A stretch of DNA of 5,834 nt from NCBI GenBank assembly GCA_050946775.1, contig JBMNVL010000115.1:1-5834 (forward strand), read 5' to 3'. Source of the stretch: UMGS1474 sp050946775 (lineage in GTDB: Bacteria; Bacillota; Clostridia; Oscillospirales; Acutalibacteraceae). Within the stretch, counting starts at the first letter, position 1; each line of letters starts with the position of its first letter. Positions 1-5,834 of the stretch are shown here, in pieces. A program made the translations under genes and the position numbers. Under the pieces are notes generated by a model. It saw nothing but the letters and a program-made list of their open reading frames with translations. It ran no database searches and was not told the DNA's origin.

Positions 1-674
1 GTCGGATCGTTTACACACTCGTAATCCACATACCCGTCCTCGGTGCAGGTGGCCGCCATGCGCCCCACCGCTTTCCAGTTATGCCCGGTGGCCGGGATGG
101 TTTCCCGCTTGGTATGCGTCGGATCGTTGGCACAAACGTAATCGTCATATCCGTTCTCAGTACAGGTGGCGTCTTTGTGATCGCTCAACTGCCAATCATG
201 TCCAGTAGCAGGAATCTCTGTCACATCGATGACGGCGTCACAGTTTCCACAATGGTGGGATTTACTGCCTGGCTGCTCACAAGTCGGCGCAGCGTCCACC
301 GTCCACTCGGTGGAATAGGTATGCCCCGTGGCAGTAATAATCTCCCGCTTGGTATGCGTCGAATCGTTGGCGCAAACGTAATCGTCGTATCCATCCTCGG
401 TACAGGTGGCGTCTTTGTGGCCGCTCAACTGCCAATCATGTCCCAATACCGGAATCTCGGTCACATCAATGACGGCGTCACAGTTTTCACAATGGTGGGA
501 TTTACTGCCTAGCTGCTCACAAGTCGGCGCAACGTCCACCGTCCACTCGGTGGAATAGGTATGCCCGGTGGCCGGGATGGTTTCCCGCTTGGTATGCGTC
601 GGATCGTTGGCACAAACGTAATCGTCATATCCGTTCTCAGTACAGGTGGCGTCTTTGTGATCGCTCAACTGCCA
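1..674 (-). repeat. 240-bp (80-residue) Cys-containing IPATGH tandem repeats
   Basis: Full units lie at 435-674 and 195-434, and a partial third at 81-194. Each full unit has sub-repeat A (38 residues: WQLS, HKDATCTE, GYDDYVCAND, THTKRE, ATGH) and sub-repeat B (42 residues: TYSTEWTVD, APTCEQ, SHHC, CxxC, IDVTEIP). After the third A, the expected B is replaced by another A-like segment (NWKAVGRMAATCTEDGYVDYEC) that runs off the edge. A degenerate B precedes the array at 675-794 and lacks the CxxC. Such ATGH repeats are known from clostridial surface proteins; their role is unclear. The paired cysteines could form disulfides or bind metal, which is inference. Confidence 0.85.
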
Positions 675-1829
675 AGCGTGTCCGGTGGCTGGAATTACAA
701 CCGATCCATACGGTTCATTTTCAAAAACGCTGTGATGGGACTGGCTGCCCGGTTCGGTGCAGGTAGGGGATATATCCACCGTCCAGCTTGGATAACACGC
801 CTGCCCTTCAAGAAAAATCACCGCTACAAATCTGTGGCCTTTTTGGCTCGCGTACTGACTTGCCACAGAATCGGTTGTTGCGTATATCGTTACGTTACTG
901 CAGCTATCGAAAGCACCACTCCCCATGCTGGTGACGCTGTCCGGGATGGTGATGCTGGTCAACTTGGTACAGTTGTAGAAAGCATAATTCCCAATGCTGG
1001 TGACACTGTCCGGGATGGTGATACTGGTCAACTTGGTGCAGTAGTAGAAAGCACTATTCCCAATGCGGGTGACGCTGTCGGGGATGGTGACGCTGGTCAT
1101 CCCGGTACAGTTGTAGAAAGCATAATCCCCAATGCTGGTGACGCTGTTGCTGATAGTAACGGTCGTGATAGAGGAATGATAGGTATTCCATGGTGCACGG
1201 GTAAAAAGAGTATAGTCCGCCATAGCTCCCGTGCCGGAGATGGTGAGGGTTTTGGTGGAAGAGTTGTAATTCCACGTGAGATTATCGCCGCAGGTGCCGC
1301 TGGCGTCAGCGCCCTCCACGGGGGTCAGCGTCACGTAATCCGCCGCCAGACCGTATTTTTTGTTGGACGCCGGATTGGCGCCCACGCAGGTCAACGTCAG
1401 GGTGCCGGTGGTGGAGGAAAAGGTCACCGTCCCCAGCGGATGGGTGACAAATCCGGCTGATGCGGCGTAAAAGTCCACCGTCGCCACTTCCTCCCCGTTG
1501 AAGTCCGCCCGGAAAATGCCCCGGTCGGCGCTGTCTCTGTCGGTGATCGACAGGGTGTAGTCACCGGCCGACGGGACGGTCAGGGTGAAGGTCATGCTGT
1601 TGCCGGTGCCGTCCACCCCGGCGGCGTTCATAAAAGCGAATCCGCCGCCGCTCCAATCGGCGCCGGTGCGGGTCTCGACCAGCCCGGCCGCCACGTGTTG
1701 AGCCGTTACCACGTTTTCCAGCTCGATGCGGATGCTGTCATCCGCCAACGCGCTCATCGGCAGAATCCCGCCCAGCAGACACAGGCACATCAGCCCGGCC
1801 AGCACACGGTGAAAAACGGATCGCTTCAT
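1..1829 (-). CDS. Secreted BspA-like LRR surface protein, 3' end cut off by window edge
   Basis: The frame is open from the ATG at 1829 to the left edge: 609 full codons, no stop, so the C-terminus is missing. Residues 1-29 are a Sec signal peptide: MKR, a hydrophobic core, then A27-L28-A29 before D30. There is no lipobox at Cys15 or Cys17. Residues 30-170 resemble a CBM6/CBM35-type beta-sandwich (IELENV, AGDYTLSI, LGTVTF, GLAADYVTLTP). Residues 178-215 are the SGTCGDNLTW...LTISGTGAM segment typical in front of LRR_5 arrays. Residues 221-312 are four 23-residue LRR_5 units, capped to about 337. From 346 come Cys-rich 'IPATGH' repeats. A site reading AGGGGGAA (1836-1843) lies 6 nt before the ATG. 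The family is exported and often linked to adhesion or host/glycan contact; the ligand is unknown. Any cell-wall anchor would lie outside the window. The divergent araC-type gene is its likely regulator. Family assignment is confident; the sugar-binding call is tentative. Confidence 0.9.
   Translation of the reverse strand, partial: MKRSVFHRVLAGLMCLCLLGGILPMSALADDSIRIELENVVTAQHVAAGLVETRTGADWSGGGFAFMNAAGVDGTGNSMTFTLTVPSAGDYTLSITDRDSADRGIFRADFNGEEVATVDFYAASAGFVTHPLGTVTFSSTTGTLTLTCVGANPASNKKYGLAADYVTLTPVEGADASGTCGDNLTWNYNSSTKTLTISGTGAMADYTLFTRAPWNTYHSSITTVTISNSVTSIGDYAFYNCTGMTSVTIPDSVTRIGNSAFYYCTKLTSITIPDSVTSIGNYAFYNCTKLTSITIPDSVTSMGSGAFDSCSNVTIYATTDSVASQYASQKGHRFVAVIFLEGQACYPSWTVDISPTCTEPGSQSHHSVFENEPYGSVVIPATGHAWQLSDHKDATCTENGYDDYVCANDPTHTKRETIPATGHTYSTEWTVDVAPTCEQLGSKSHHCENCDAVIDVTEIPVLGHDWQLSGHKDATCTEDGYDDYVCANDSTHTKREIITATGHTYSTEWTVDAAPTCEQPGSKSHHCGNCDAVIDVTEIPATGHDWQLSDHKDATCTENGYDDYVCANDPTHTKRETIPATGHNWKAVGRMAATCTEDGYVDYECVNDP
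894..1169 (-). repeat. Four tandem 69-bp LRR_5 units
   Basis: Four units of exactly 23 codons run at 1101-1169, 1032-1100, 963-1031 and 894-962 (residues 221-312). The shared pattern is LTSITIPDSVTSIGNYAFYN followed by Cys, matching the BspA/Treponema-type LRR_5 family. The middle two units are closest to the consensus; the first (ITTVTISN) and the last (SMGSGAFDSC) are divergent edge units. A degenerate cap (VTIYATTDSVASQYA) follows. Four units is short for this family, whose members often have many more. Confidence 0.88.
1743..1829 (-). other. Sec signal peptide coding segment
   Basis: These codons give a basic start (K2, R3, with H7 and R8), a hydrophobic stretch from V9 to about L23 and a small-residue end, S26-A27-L28-A29, followed by D30 and D31. 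This is a standard signal peptidase I site with an AxA pattern. The two cysteines (15 and 17) sit inside the hydrophobic core without an L-A/S-G/A-C lipobox, so a lipoprotein is unlikely. It shows that the protein is exported. Confidence 0.85.
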
Positions 1830-1873
1830 AAAAAATTCCCCCTGTATTGACAGATTGCCCACTTTCTGTTATA

Positions 1874-1900
1874 TCTATATTAACATAGAATCTTATAGAT
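1874..1900. promoter_or_regulatory. ATAGA/TCTAT half-site cluster, possible regulator operator
   Basis: TCTAT (1874-1878) is inverted relative to ATAGA (1885-1889), 6 bp apart. A second ATAGAT (1895-1900) repeats the same half-site exactly 10 bp further on, one helical turn away. The cluster covers the -10 and start region of the minus-strand promoter. AraC-family proteins commonly bind direct repeats, so this is a plausible operator for the adjacent regulator. The region is AT-rich and short matches may arise by chance. Confidence 0.3.
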
Positions 1901-1920
1901 TTCCTTGGAAAAAATCCCAA
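1892..1920 (-). promoter_or_regulatory. Candidate sigma-A promoter for the LRR surface protein
   Basis: Read on the minus strand, TTGGGA (1915-1920) and TATAAG (1892-1897) are separated by 17 bp. Each matches four or five of six consensus bases. Transcription would begin near 1885, leaving a leader of about 55 nt before the ATG at 1829. It overlaps the divergent araC-type promoter. Other AT-rich hexamers nearby could also serve as a -10, so the assignment is moderate. Confidence 0.5.
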
Positions 1921-1933
1921 ATACCTATAAAAT
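1905..1933 (+). promoter_or_regulatory. Candidate sigma-A promoter for the AraC-family gene
   Basis: TTGGAA (1905-1910) and TAAAAT (1928-1933) are separated by 17 bp. An alternative -10, TATAAA, begins at 1926 with a 15-bp spacer. Transcription would start near 1940, giving a leader of about 15 nt that holds only the ribosome site. The -35 lies 4 bp from the -35 of the opposite promoter, so the two polymerases could not bind together. Confidence 0.5.
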
Positions 1934-1943
1934 TGTGCAAACC

Positions 1944-1958
1944 GGGGGCGATAAAATG
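1944..1958 (+). promoter_or_regulatory. Ribosome binding site deciding the start of the AraC-family gene
   Basis: GGGGG (1944-1948) lies 7 nt before the ATG at 1956. The frame could be extended upstream to a TTG at 1905, adding 17 residues, but no purine-rich site precedes that codon. The TTG also lies inside the candidate -35 element. The ATG at 1956 is therefore preferred. Confidence 0.65.
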
Positions 1959-2789
1959 GAATTGACCGATGAAATCTACGATTACGTGCAGTTTTTGAAA
2001 CGGGAACAAGGTCTGCTGGTCACGCTGCATCCCAAGGAGTACGAGCCGGTGATCACCCCCAGCAAGCTCCATCGGCTGAATATGCACGAGCATCCTTACT
2101 GCATCTACGGCGCCGCCGATCCGGCATTTCATCAGCATTGCGTCGACTGTCAGGTACGGGTCTGGAAAAAGAGTCAGCAGGGCGCGTACGGCGGCACCTG
2201 CTTTGCCGGGGTACGGGAATACGTTTACCCCATCTTCAACGGTGATCACACGGTGTGCTTCATCTGCGTGAGCGGTTACCGGGACGAACAGGGCGAATCG
2301 TATCAGCACCGGATCGCCCGCGTCTACGGACTGGATCCTGAAAAACTGCGGCAGGGCTACGACGCGCTGCGGCCGTTCCCGCCGCAAAAGGAGATCGACG
2401 TGCTGCTGCGGCCGCTGCAGCGGATGCTGGAGCTGGCGTACCGCGTATCTCCGTCGCTGGCTGAGGATGAGCTGTGCGAAAAGGTGGTGCATCACCTACA
2501 GGTCAACCACACCCACCGCATCACCGTCGACGAGCTGTGCGACACCTTTTTTTGCAGCCGCTCGACGCTCAGCCACCGGTTCAAGGCGTATACCGGCAAA
2601 TCGGTCAGCGAATACGTCAACGCCCTGCGGATGGAGGACGCCAAATCCCTGCTGGTGGATACCCGGCTGAGCGTATCGGTCATCGCGTCGACCGTCGGGT
2701 ATGAAAACAGCAATTATTTCACCAACGTTTTCACCAAAACGGTGGGCGAAGCCCCTACCGCCTACCGTCGCCGCAAACGCGGCGGCTGA
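1956..2789 (+). CDS. AraC-family transcriptional regulator with PocR-like sensor domain
   Basis: The protein has 277 residues from the ATG at 1956, preceded by a GGGGG site. Residues 5 to about 160 look like a PocR sensory domain: C62xxC65, then GGTCFAGVREYVYPI (79-93) and C101xxC104 in a CFICVSGY motif. Residues 178-275 are the double helix-turn-helix AraC DNA-binding domain, with SRSTLSHRFKAYTGKSVSEY in the first part and SVIASTVGYENSNYFTNVFT in the second. PocR domains are ligand-sensing modules; the ligand here cannot be read from sequence. The gene diverges from the LRR surface-protein gene with overlapping promoters, so it probably regulates that gene and itself. It converges on the glycosidase gene, which it might also control. 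No transmembrane segment is visible, so it is a cytoplasmic one-component regulator. The AraC call is very secure, PocR fairly secure. Confidence 0.92.
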   Translation: MELTDEIYDYVQFLKREQGLLVTLHPKEYEPVITPSKLHRLNMHEHPYCIYGAADPAFHQHCVDCQVRVWKKSQQGAYGGTCFAGVREYVYPIFNGDHTVCFICVSGYRDEQGESYQHRIARVYGLDPEKLRQGYDALRPFPPQKEIDVLLRPLQRMLELAYRVSPSLAEDELCEKVVHHLQVNHTHRITVDELCDTFFCSRSTLSHRFKAYTGKSVSEYVNALRMEDAKSLLVDTRLSVSVIASTVGYENSNYFTNVFTKTVGEAPTAYRRRKRGG

Positions 2790-2800
2790 ACGCTATACAG

Positions 2801-2832
2801 AAAAAGACCTTGCCGGCGGCAAGGTCTTTTTT
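2801..2832. terminator. Bidirectional Rho-independent terminator between convergent genes
   Basis: A 14-bp perfect stem (2801-2814 with 2818-2831) encloses a GGC loop. It starts with an A run (2801-2805) and ends with a T run (2827-2832), so a U tract is present in both directions. It lies 11 bp after the regulator stop and about 75 bp beyond the glycosidase stop, so it can end both transcripts. Confidence 0.9.
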
Positions 2833-2906
2833 GCGTAAACTTGTATTTATTGAGCCCCCCGGGCACCGGGCGGGCAGGCAAAGGAAGCGGGAGTATGCGG
2901 TTTCCC

Positions 2907-5147
2907 TTACAAAATCACGTCGCCTTCCAGGCGGATATCACGGGAGCCGGCGCCCACCAGCACCCGGAAACGGCCGGGCTCGACCGTCCAGCGGTAGCGG
3001 ATGTCAAACAGCTTGAAGGAATCATAATCCAGCCGGAAGGTGACGGTTTTGCTCTCCCCCGCCTTCAGATGGATCCGCTCAAATCCCTTGAGCAGCATGG
3101 GCGGCGTGACGACCGAGCTTTCCACGTCGTCGAGGTACAGCTGCACCACCTCGTCGGAGTCAACGGCGCCGGTGTTTTCCACCGTACAGGTGACGATCGC
3201 CTCGAACGGGCCGGTTTTTTGGATTTGCAGATCGCGGTAAGCGAAGGTGGTATAGGACAGCCCGAAGCCAAACGGGAAGAGGGCGTCTTTTGGCCCTTCC
3301 AAAAAGTTGGCCGCGCCGCCGGGCAGCATGGAATAATAGCACGGGATGCGAGTGGACGACCGCGGCAGCGACAGGGGCAGCCGTCCCGCCGGGCTGAATT
3401 GGCCCAGCACCGCCTCGGCAATCGCTTTCGCGCCCGATTCGCCGCCGAACCAGGTCATCAGAATGGCGTTGCAGACCTCGTTTTCGCGGGACAGCTCCAG
3501 CGGCTTGCCGTTTTCAAGGATCAGCACCAGCGGCTTGCCCAGCACCGCCAGCTTTTCGATCAGCTCCCGCTGACGGCCGTTGAGAGTCAACTCACAGCGG
3601 TCCTGTCCCTCGCCGCTGGTGATGGTGTTGTCACCGCCGACGAAAAGGATCGCGTCGCATTCCCCGGCGATGGCCACCGCCTGCTCCATGGCGTCGGTGA
3701 TCTCCTCTTCCCCTTCGGAATACAGGTGGGGTTGACCGTCCACCACCCGGGGCTGTTTTTTGTCGTAGGTGATGGCGCAGCCGTCGCACTGGCGCACCGT
3801 GATCCCCTCGCCCAGCATCGATTTCAGTTCCTCGTAGAGCGAGGGAATGGAAAATTGCGGGGTGGAGGAATAACCGCCGATCTTCTGGGCGGCGGATGAC
3901 GGGCCGATCAGCGCGATGGAGGAAAAGCCCTTCAGCGGCAAGGTGCCGTCGTTTTTCAGCAGGGTGATCGATTCCCGCGCCACCTTGTGCGCCACGGCGC
4001 GATGGGCGTCGCAGCGAATGATATCGGCGTAGGCGGTCTCGTCGGTATAGGGACGCTCAAACAGTCCCAACTCGAACTTGACCCGCAGCACCCGGGCGCA
4101 GATATCGTCCAGCCGCTCCATCGAAAGGCGGCCTTCCCGCACCAGCTCGACGACGGTCTTTTTCCAGAATTCCGGCGGATAATCACAGCCCTGCACGTCC
4201 AGGCCGTTGTTCACCGCCAGGCAAATGGCGTCCTTATCGGTGGTGACCAGCTTGTGGTCGTTTTTCAGCCGGGCGACGCCACCCCAGTCGGAGCGGGAAT
4301 ACCCTTTGAGCGCGAAGCGATCCTTGAGCACGTCCTTGAGATACCACTCGGAGCACATCAGCGGGTCGCCGTCGACGGCGTTATAGCTGACCATGACGTT
4401 GTATGCGCCGCCCTGGCGAATGCCTGCCTCAAACACCGGCAGATAGGCGCTTTCCACCTCCCGACGGCCGGCGCGGGCGTGGGCACAGTTGGTGCCGCCC
4501 TCGGCGATGCCGTGGACGCAGTAGTGCTTGGGCTCGGCCACCACCGCGTCGGGACGGGAAACGTCCCCTTTTTGCTCACCCGAAACGATGGCGGCCGCCA
4601 TCCGGCTGGACAGATAGGTGTCCTCGCCGAAGGTTTCCTCGATCCGTCCCCAGCGCGGTTCCCTGGCCACGTCGAGATTGGGCGCCAAAATCTCTTGCAT
4701 TCCCAGCGCCCGGGTCTCCCGGCCGATCGCCTCGCCCACCTGACGCACCAGATCGGGATCAAAGGTGGCGCCGAAATTGACCGGACAGGGAAACACCGTT
4801 CCCCGCAGACCGCTGATGCCGTGCAGCGCTTCGCCGGTAAAGATCGCCGGGATCCCCCAGCGGGAGTTCTCGATGAAATACCGCTGGATTTTGTTGAAGG
4901 GCACCGGGGTGGAATACATATCGTGGATAAAGCCCATCCCGTCGTCACCGAAATTTTCCTTCAACCGCGCCCAGTCAAAATCGGTGTCCGGCTCGACGCT
5001 GCAATGCTGCGCCGCCGCCGGACGGGTGGCGTATTCCACCCCGCGCATCATGCACGTCTGCGCCGCCTTTTCCTCCAGCGACATCCGCGCCAGCAGATCC
5101 GCCACCCGCCGTTCCACCGGCAGAGCGGGATTTTGATACTCCATCAT
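2907..5147 (-). CDS. Family 3 glycoside hydrolase (beta-glucosidase/beta-xylosidase type)
   Basis: This intact 746-residue enzyme starts MMEYQNPALP and has no signal peptide, so it should act in the cytoplasm on imported oligosaccharides, removing non-reducing-end sugars. Residues 10-365 form the N-terminal barrel, with FTGEALHGI (103-111), NLDVAREPRWGR (157-168), KH at 207-208 and the likely nucleophile D287 in SDWGG. Residues 395-635 form the second domain; E513 in SGEGQDR matches the acid/base position known from Thermotoga-type family 3 enzymes. Residues 645-735 are the C-terminal fibronectin-III-like domain (ENTG, LLKGFERI, GESKTVTF). No PA14 insert is seen. Length is typical of the compact class. 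AGGAGG (5155-5160) lies 7 nt before the first ATG; a second ATG follows at once. It has its own promoter (5184-5213) and is probably monocistronic. Glucoside versus xyloside or other specificity cannot be decided from sequence alone. Confidence 0.95.
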   Translation of the reverse strand: MMEYQNPALPVERRVADLLARMSLEEKAAQTCMMRGVEYATRPAAAQHCSVEPDTDFDWARLKENFGDDGMGFIHDMYSTPVPFNKIQRYFIENSRWGIPAIFTGEALHGISGLRGTVFPCPVNFGATFDPDLVRQVGEAIGRETRALGMQEILAPNLDVAREPRWGRIEETFGEDTYLSSRMAAAIVSGEQKGDVSRPDAVVAEPKHYCVHGIAEGGTNCAHARAGRREVESAYLPVFEAGIRQGGAYNVMVSYNAVDGDPLMCSEWYLKDVLKDRFALKGYSRSDWGGVARLKNDHKLVTTDKDAICLAVNNGLDVQGCDYPPEFWKKTVVELVREGRLSMERLDDICARVLRVKFELGLFERPYTDETAYADIIRCDAHRAVAHKVARESITLLKNDGTLPLKGFSSIALIGPSSAAQKIGGYSSTPQFSIPSLYEELKSMLGEGITVRQCDGCAITYDKKQPRVVDGQPHLYSEGEEEITDAMEQAVAIAGECDAILFVGGDNTITSGEGQDRCELTLNGRQRELIEKLAVLGKPLVLILENGKPLELSRENEVCNAILMTWFGGESGAKAIAEAVLGQFSPAGRLPLSLPRSSTRIPCYYSMLPGGAANFLEGPKDALFPFGFGLSYTTFAYRDLQIQKTGPFEAIVTCTVENTGAVDSDEVVQLYLDDVESSVVTPPMLLKGFERIHLKAGESKTVTFRLDYDSFKLFDIRYRWTVEPGRFRVLVGAGSRDIRLEGDVIL

Positions 5148-5183
5148 AGGGCCGCCTCCTCATATGGGAAATATTGTAAGAAC

Positions 5184-5213
5184 AGTATAGCGGACGCCGC
5201 CCCTGTATGTCAA
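5184..5213 (-). promoter_or_regulatory. Near-consensus sigma-A promoter for the family 3 hydrolase
   Basis: On the minus strand a perfect TTGACA (5208-5213) is followed after 18 bp by TATACT (5184-5189), five of six consensus. Transcription would start near 5177, giving a leader of about 30 nt that includes the AGGAGG site. I see no clear catabolite-repression (cre) site across it. The strong elements suggest substantial basal expression unless a repressor or activator site was missed. Confidence 0.8.
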
Positions 5214-5217
5214 CCAT

Positions 5218-5251
5218 AAAAATAGCCCCTGCTGACGAATCAGCAGGGGCT
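5218..5251 (-). terminator. Rho-independent terminator of tuf
   Basis: A perfect 12-bp GC-rich stem (5224-5235 with 5240-5251, AGCCCCTGCTGA arm) has a 4-nt loop. On the minus strand it is followed by a T-rich tail (complement of the A run 5218-5223). It lies about 30 bp beyond the tuf stop. A weaker TTTT (5251-5254) follows in the plus direction. The tail ends only about 4 bp before the -35 of the hydrolase promoter. Confidence 0.9.
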
Positions 5252-5282
5252 TTTGTGCGATAGATCGTCGCCGGATCAGCGA

Positions 5283-5834
5283 TTAGCCGTTGATCGCGGT
5301 AACAACGCCGGAACCGACGGTACGGCCGCCTTCACGGATAGCGAAACGCAGGCCTTCCTCGATGGCGATGGGGGTGATCAGTTCGACGTCCATCTCGACG
5401 TTATCGCCGGGCATGCACATCTCAACGCCTTCGGGCAGGGAGATGACGCCGGTCACGTCGGTGGTACGGAAATAGAACTGCGGACGATAGTTGTTGAAGA
5501 AGGGGGTATGACGGCCACCCTCGTCCTTGGACAGGACGTAAACCTGGCCATGGAACTTGGTGTGGGGGTTGATCGAGCCGGGTTTGCACAGAACCTGGCC
5601 GCGCTCGATCTCGGTGCGCTGAATACCGCGCAGCAGGGCGCCGATGTTGTCGCCGGCCTCCGCGTAGTCGAGCAGTTTGCGGAACATCTCGATGCCGGTA
5701 ACAACCGTCTTCTTGCGTTCCTCGGTCAGACCGATGATCTCGACTTCCTCAGACATGTTCAGACGACCGCGCTCCACACGACCGGTGGCAACGGTGCCGC
5801 GGCCGGTGATGGTGAAGACGTCCTCAACAGGCAT
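5283..5834 (-). CDS. tuf: Elongation factor Tu, C-terminal half (N-terminus outside window)
   Basis: EF-Tu carries aminoacyl-tRNA to the ribosome as a GTP-bound complex in the cytoplasm. The visible 183 residues cover domain 2 (from MPVEDVFTITGRGTVATGRV) and domain 3 (KDEGGRHTPFFNNYRPQFYF, TTDVTG, and near the end FAIREGGRTVG), ending VVTAING then TAA. The Met at the right edge is internal: in other EF-Tu proteins this segment follows about 210 residues holding the GTPase domain, so the gene continues past 5834. Conserved domain 3 positions, such as the GGRHTPFF glycine, the YRPQFY glutamine and the FAIR alanine where kirromycin-resistance changes are known in E. coli, are the usual residues. 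The gene ends in its own strong terminator, so it is last in its transcription unit. The sequence is typical of Firmicutes. Confidence 0.98.
   Translation of the reverse strand: MPVEDVFTITGRGTVATGRVERGRLNMSEEVEIIGLTEERKKTVVTGIEMFRKLLDYAEAGDNIGALLRGIQRTEIERGQVLCKPGSINPHTKFHGQVYVLSKDEGGRHTPFFNNYRPQFYFRTTDVTGVISLPEGVEMCMPGDNVEMDVELITPIAIEEGLRFAIREGGRTVGSGVVTAING

Noticed and set aside
81..674. Evenly spaced repeats considered as a CRISPR array.
   Set aside because: The repeats are 240 bp, in frame, coding and contiguous, with no unique spacers of constant length.
81..1460. Long open frames on the plus strand (81-512 and 561-1460) with a repeated MPGGRDGFPLGMRRIVG start.
   Set aside because: They are antisense to the LRR surface-protein gene. 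Their repetition only mirrors the 240-bp and 69-bp repeats, and the minus frame has a signal peptide and recognisable domains.
1743..1829. Lipoprotein signal for the surface protein, because of two cysteines near the N-terminus.
   Set aside because: The cysteines at 15 and 17 are within the hydrophobic core and lack a lipobox, while an ALA cleavage site lies just after it.
1893..2495. A 200-residue minus-strand open frame across the regulator.
   Set aside because: It is a shadow of the AraC-family gene, whose sensor and helix-turn-helix motifs are clear on the plus strand.
2833..2906. GC-rich stretch with imperfect GCCC/GGGC pairing between the shared terminator and the hydrolase stop, considered as a second terminator or small RNA.
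   Set aside because: The pairing is imperfect and there is no T tract or promoter. It is most simply the 3' untranslated end of the hydrolase transcript.
5162..5174. ATAT-N5-ATAT inverted repeat in the hydrolase leader as an operator.
   Set aside because: The arms are only 4 bp and AT-only, which is expected by chance; nothing else supports it.
2841..5219. Two long plus-strand open frames (2841-3899 and 3987-5219) opposite the hydrolase gene.
   Set aside because: They arise from the high GC content and codon bias of the family 3 hydrolase on the other strand, and show no recognisable domain.

Overview
The window looks like ordinary chromosome from a GC-rich, Gram-positive gut- or rumen-type anaerobe, most likely a Clostridia/Oscillospiraceae relative. 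This is inferred from a BspA-type leucine-rich-repeat surface protein with 'IPATGH' repeats, a PocR-type AraC regulator, a cytoplasmic family 3 glycosidase, a Firmicutes-like EF-Tu, strong AGGAGG-type ribosome sites and Rho-independent terminators. No database search was possible, so the taxonomy is an inference.

Layout from left to right. Positions 1-1829 (minus strand) hold the 5' part of a large secreted protein, cut by the left edge. It has a Sec signal peptide, a carbohydrate-binding-like beta-sandwich, four 23-residue LRR_5 units and then Cys-containing 80-residue repeats. Positions 1830-1955 are AT-rich and carry two overlapping divergent promoters plus ATAGA-type half-sites. Positions 1956-2789 (plus strand) encode an AraC-family regulator with a PocR-like sensor domain, ended by a hairpin (2801-2832) that can terminate from both sides. 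Positions 2907-5147 (minus strand) encode an intact family 3 glycoside hydrolase with its own near-consensus promoter (5184-5213). Positions 5283-5834 (minus strand) are the C-terminal half of EF-Tu (tuf), cut by the right edge, with a strong terminator (5218-5251) just before the hydrolase promoter.

How the genes may work together: the regulator shares its control region with the surface protein, so it is best placed to control that gene and itself. It faces the hydrolase tail to tail and shares a terminator with it. A surface protein with a possible sugar-binding domain, a ligand-sensing regulator and an intracellular glycosidase could form a small glycan-response locus, but this rests on neighbourhood only. 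tuf is a housekeeping gene, insulated by its terminator.

I found no tRNA, CRISPR array, insertion sequence, riboswitch or phage gene, and no convincing undescribed system. The points most worth a second look are the repeat structure of the surface protein (alternate copies identical, the middle one diverged) and the overlapping divergent promoters.
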